From: Deltaproteobacteria bacterium
GTDB taxonomy: Bacteria > UBA10199 > DSSB01
NCBI GenBank assembly: GCA_024233625.1
Contig: JACKPJ010000002.1
Location: forward strand, 178,618 to 242,617
DNA: 64,000 nucleotides
Direction of reading: 5' to 3'
The notes beneath the pieces were generated by a model, which saw only the letters and a list, made by a program, of their open reading frames with translations, did no database searches and had not been told where the DNA came from. Shown here piece by piece: positions 61,495 to 64,000 of this stretch; the stretch's first letter is position 1; each line of letters opens with the position of its first letter. A program made the position numbers and the translations under genes.

Positions 61495-62484
61495 TCAAGC
61501 CAATTCTTGTGCTTCAATTTCTTCGATACTTAGATCCCAACGATAGTAGTTAAAAGTGCCAATAATAAAGATGGGAAGAGCTTGGACTAAAAAGTAAAAA
61601 ATTCCGATGCCAAAAGCGATATTTGCTTGAGATAAACCAATGAGAGAAGAGCTATAAGCAAAAATACTCGCCGCTTGAAGTGTGCCGATATTTCCTGGAG
61701 CGCTTGGGATTGCTGCTGCAAAATTAATACAGACAATGACAAAAAGAGTTTGGGGCCAGCTTAAAGAAATGCCATAGGATGCTTCAATGCATTTTAGTAA
61801 GATGCTTTGTCCGTTCCATGCAATTAAGCCTAATACAATTAGGATTAAAAAAGATGGAATTGACTTAAGTCGGGTTGAGCTTTCGTGGATGTGAAAAAGT
61901 TCTTTAATTAGACGATATAACCAGGGATTAGAATCCTTCCACTTTTCAAGGTTGGGTTGACGCTTCCATAGTATTTGTAAGAAAACCAAAATGCCAATAA
62001 GAATCCCTACCAGTGCATATGCAAAACTTTTCATCCATAATGGAATTTCTAATAAAAACGTTAAGGTGAAAAAGACGATTAATAGACTCGTGCCTTCAAA
62101 ATATCTTTCTAAGCCTACAGTTGTCAAAACCTGAGTATAGGGAAGTTTCCATTTCTTGGAAGGAAAAGAAGCTCGAAAAAATTCTCCCGCTTTAAGAGGT
62201 AAAACATGATTGGCAAAATATCCAATATACATGATAGAAAAAAGATTCCTAAAAGAGAGTTTGCGAATTGGAGTCAGCAAATACTGCCATATCAATGTGC
62301 GTACACACATTACCCCGATATGTGTGATTACAGCTAACATCAAATAGCTGGTATGCTTTGGAAGGGGTAGCATGGGTTGGCCATTATCTTGCCCTTGAAT
62401 TTTTCGATAACATATCCAAAGAAAAATCCCTGAAAGAAAAAGACCAAACGCTTGGTAAAAGCGTTTTTTTGCTTTGCTGGACAT
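61495..62484 (-). CDS. Flippase-like membrane protein (LPG synthase TM-region family)
   Basis: A 329-residue inner-membrane protein with about eight helices, matching the UPF0104 / LPG synthase transmembrane-region family: an early YIGYFANHVLPLKAGEFFRA and a later AIPSAPGNIGTLQAA segment are the two conserved motifs. Homologues move or modify lipids. The neighbour starting at 62648 is a capsule protein of the Wzi type, so the two may act on surface glycolipid. Confidence 0.85.
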   Translation of the reverse strand: MSSKAKKRFYQAFGLFLSGIFLWICYRKIQGQDNGQPMLPLPKHTSYLMLAVITHIGVMCVRTLIWQYLLTPIRKLSFRNLFSIMYIGYFANHVLPLKAGEFFRASFPSKKWKLPYTQVLTTVGLERYFEGTSLLIVFFTLTFLLEIPLWMKSFAYALVGILIGILVFLQILWKRQPNLEKWKDSNPWLYRLIKELFHIHESSTRLKSIPSFLILIVLGLIAWNGQSILLKCIEASYGISLSWPQTLFVIVCINFAAAIPSAPGNIGTLQAASIFAYSSSLIGLSQANIAFGIGIFYFLVQALPIFIIGTFNYYRWDLSIEEIEAQELA

Positions 62485-62611
62485 AGAGGCATTTTTTAAT
62501 GTTTATTTGTGAGAAAATAAATCAAAAAATGCATGAATATGAAAATGAACTTTTGATGATATTCCGAACTTCTAACCTATGAAATAATTTTCTTTTTTCA
62601 GCGAACTTATT

Positions 62612-62640
62612 TTGACACATCAGAGTAATTCATTTATCCA
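62612..62640 (+). promoter_or_regulatory. Candidate promoter before the Wzi-type gene
   Basis: A perfect TTGACA (62612-62617), 17 bases, and TATCCA (62635-62640). It lies just before the GTG at 62648, so the leader would be very short if that start is used. Confidence 0.4.
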
Positions 62641-62647
62641 ACTTTTC

Positions 62648-64000
62648 GTGAGGAGATTTTTTTTATATATTTTTTGTTCTATTTTCCTTTTGTCGTGGCA
62701 CTCGGTAGCCATGTCACGAGTTACAGTTTCGTCTGATCATCCAGTCTATCGCTATTTAGATAAATTAGCTGCTTATGGTTTACTGAAGTCTCGTATTAAA
62801 GGGCAAGGTCCTTATACGAGAAGCGAGATTGTCGCTTTGATTCGCGAAGCTTTGGATAACTATCCCAGTTTCGAGGGGCGTTATCGCTCCAGCGATGTTT
62901 CACTACAGCAATCACCTGCCAGATTGATGTCCAAAGTTTATATCGATCGTATTATTCGCCGCTTAAAACAAGAGTTTCCTGAACTCGAGGAAAATTCAAA
63001 CTCTTTTTTAAAATTTCAAGCCTTAGAAAAATTGAATTTTTCCTATAATTTTTTGGATCAAGAGCCCCAAATTATTGTCTCCGATAATGGGTTAGGGTCA
63101 ATAGATGCAGAGTTTCAATCTTTTACTCAACATCGAGAAGGTCGGCGTTATCAAAAAGGACATAATTTTTCTTTTGAAACTCAGCATTGGGTCAGTGTGG
63201 GAGATATCTTAGGTCTGCAAGTTCAACCCCGATTTCAAATGCAAGTTGCACGCCCTCCCTATGAAGACGAAACGAAGGCGTATTTGCAAAGAGGAAGTCT
63301 TCATTTATCTTTTCATAATCTTCAATTGCAATTGGGAAGAGAGAGTGTTCAGTGGGGACCGGCAGCGTGGGGTGGACTCATGCTCTCCAATCATGCCAGG
63401 CCTTTGGATCATTTTCTTCTCAGCTCAGATCGTCCATTTCGTTTGCCAGGATCGTTAAAAGCTTTGGGTTATTTTAAGCTAAGTTTTTTGGCAGCTAATT
63501 TAGGTCCAGAACATGAATTCCCTTATGCTTGGTTATTGGGCTACCGTATTTCCCATACGCCTACTCATTATTTTGAGTGGGGAATGAGTCATCTCACTCA
63601 ATTAGGTGGTCAAGATGCCCCTGAGGTAAATGCGGGTAGATTTTTTCGAGAACTCTTTAGCTGGAATGATTCAGAAAAATATGCAAATTTAAGTTTTTCC
63701 TTTGATTTTAGAGGAAATATTCCGCAATGGCGTCATTTGGAACTCTATACTGAATTGCATTTTGAAGATATCGGTCCTGATTTTGCGACGACTTTTTCTA
63801 AGAATGCTTCTTATCTATTTGGCGTCTATGCTCCTCGTTTAAATAATAGCGGTTCTTGGGATGGACGCTTGGAGTTAATGAAAACAGGAGCTCGTTATGG
63901 TCGTCATCAGGTATTTCGAGATGGAATGACCTTAAATCAAAAAATGCTAGGAGCTTCTGTTGGTCCAGATGCTTGGTCTTTGCGTCTGCAATTTTTTCAT
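62648..64000 (+). CDS. Wzi-type capsule assembly outer-membrane protein, 5' part
   Basis: An open frame of 451 codons runs to the window edge, so the 3' end is missing. A signal peptide (FLYIFCSIFLLSWHSVA) precedes HPVYRYLDKLAAYGLL and PYTRSEIVALI, then strand pairs with QWGPAAWGGLMLSNHARPLD and YFEWGMSHLTQLGG; these fit the Wzi capsule-assembly family, whose E. coli member is an outer-membrane barrel that binds capsule. The GTG start is uncertain because the usual ribosome-binding site is not visible before it. Confidence 0.82.
   Translation, partial: MRRFFLYIFCSIFLLSWHSVAMSRVTVSSDHPVYRYLDKLAAYGLLKSRIKGQGPYTRSEIVALIREALDNYPSFEGRYRSSDVSLQQSPARLMSKVYIDRIIRRLKQEFPELEENSNSFLKFQALEKLNFSYNFLDQEPQIIVSDNGLGSIDAEFQSFTQHREGRRYQKGHNFSFETQHWVSVGDILGLQVQPRFQMQVARPPYEDETKAYLQRGSLHLSFHNLQLQLGRESVQWGPAAWGGLMLSNHARPLDHFLLSSDRPFRLPGSLKALGYFKLSFLAANLGPEHEFPYAWLLGYRISHTPTHYFEWGMSHLTQLGGQDAPEVNAGRFFRELFSWNDSEKYANLSFSFDFRGNIPQWRHLELYTELHFEDIGPDFATTFSKNASYLFGVYAPRLNNSGSWDGRLELMKTGARYGRHQVFRDGMTLNQKMLGASVGPDAWSLRLQFFH

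Noticed and set aside
63246..63458. Separate small ORF
   Set aside because: It is an out-of-frame shadow inside the Wzi-type gene, whose frame is open from 62648 to the edge.

Overview
The window looks like chromosome from an AT-rich, Gram-negative, deltaproteobacterium-like organism. Many proteins carry lipoprotein signal peptides, an outer membrane is implied (Wzi-type and usher-like barrels), and there are DUF4215-type Cys-rich repeat proteins, TSP3-like acidic repeats and a large MMPL/RND exporter. Lineages near Bdellovibrionota or uncultured 'Deltaproteobacteria' fit best, but this is inference from gene content: no rRNA is present.

Layout. 1-1.7 kb: efp and a parvulin-type lipoprotein. 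1.7-8.2 kb: a co-oriented surface locus with a TSP3-tailed lipoprotein, three related secreted subunit-like proteins in overlapping reading frames, a PapD-like periplasmic chaperone, and a 906-residue outer-membrane protein that joins a pilus-formation N-terminal domain, a beta-barrel and SdrD-B-like repeats. It reads as an unorthodox chaperone-usher-like system. 8.2-10 kb: a secreted protein with a repeat-rich leader, an apparently unnamed pseudoknotted minus-strand RNA ending in a strong terminator, and a nucleotidyltransferase pair. 10-24 kb is mostly housekeeping: a biliverdin-reductase homologue, queA, an MMPL exporter, DoxX, aceE, then proA-rsfS-rlmH-gpmI-comF-suhB and a TPR protein.

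25-36 kb: an orphan FlhB/SctU export-gate protein with NPNH in place of NPTH, a tiny Cys-rich secreted protein, a 708-residue protein without a signal peptide, and two very large lipoproteins. The 708-residue gene and the next lipoprotein share an ordered set of upstream boxes that look like a common, possibly sigma-28-like, promoter. 36-44 kb: an Fe-S-related group (iscS, mrp, an iscA-type carrier) interspersed with a globin, a hisC-type aminotransferase, truA and a secreted beta-propeller.

44-64 kb is accessory: an MBL hydrolase, several unknown cytoplasmic proteins, a PmtA-like methyltransferase, an RCC1-repeat lipoprotein, a small protein with a repeated APTLAEI motif, a 1,026-residue protein with hydrophobic C-terminal segments, an FAD-linked oxidase, two DUF4215 lipoproteins (one with a P-domain), an alpha/beta hydrolase, a bacterial homologue of the eukaryotic sterol sensor partner Insig, tRNA-Ser(CGA), a flippase-like membrane protein and the start of a Wzi-type capsule protein cut by the window edge. 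No insertion sequence, prophage or CRISPR array was seen.
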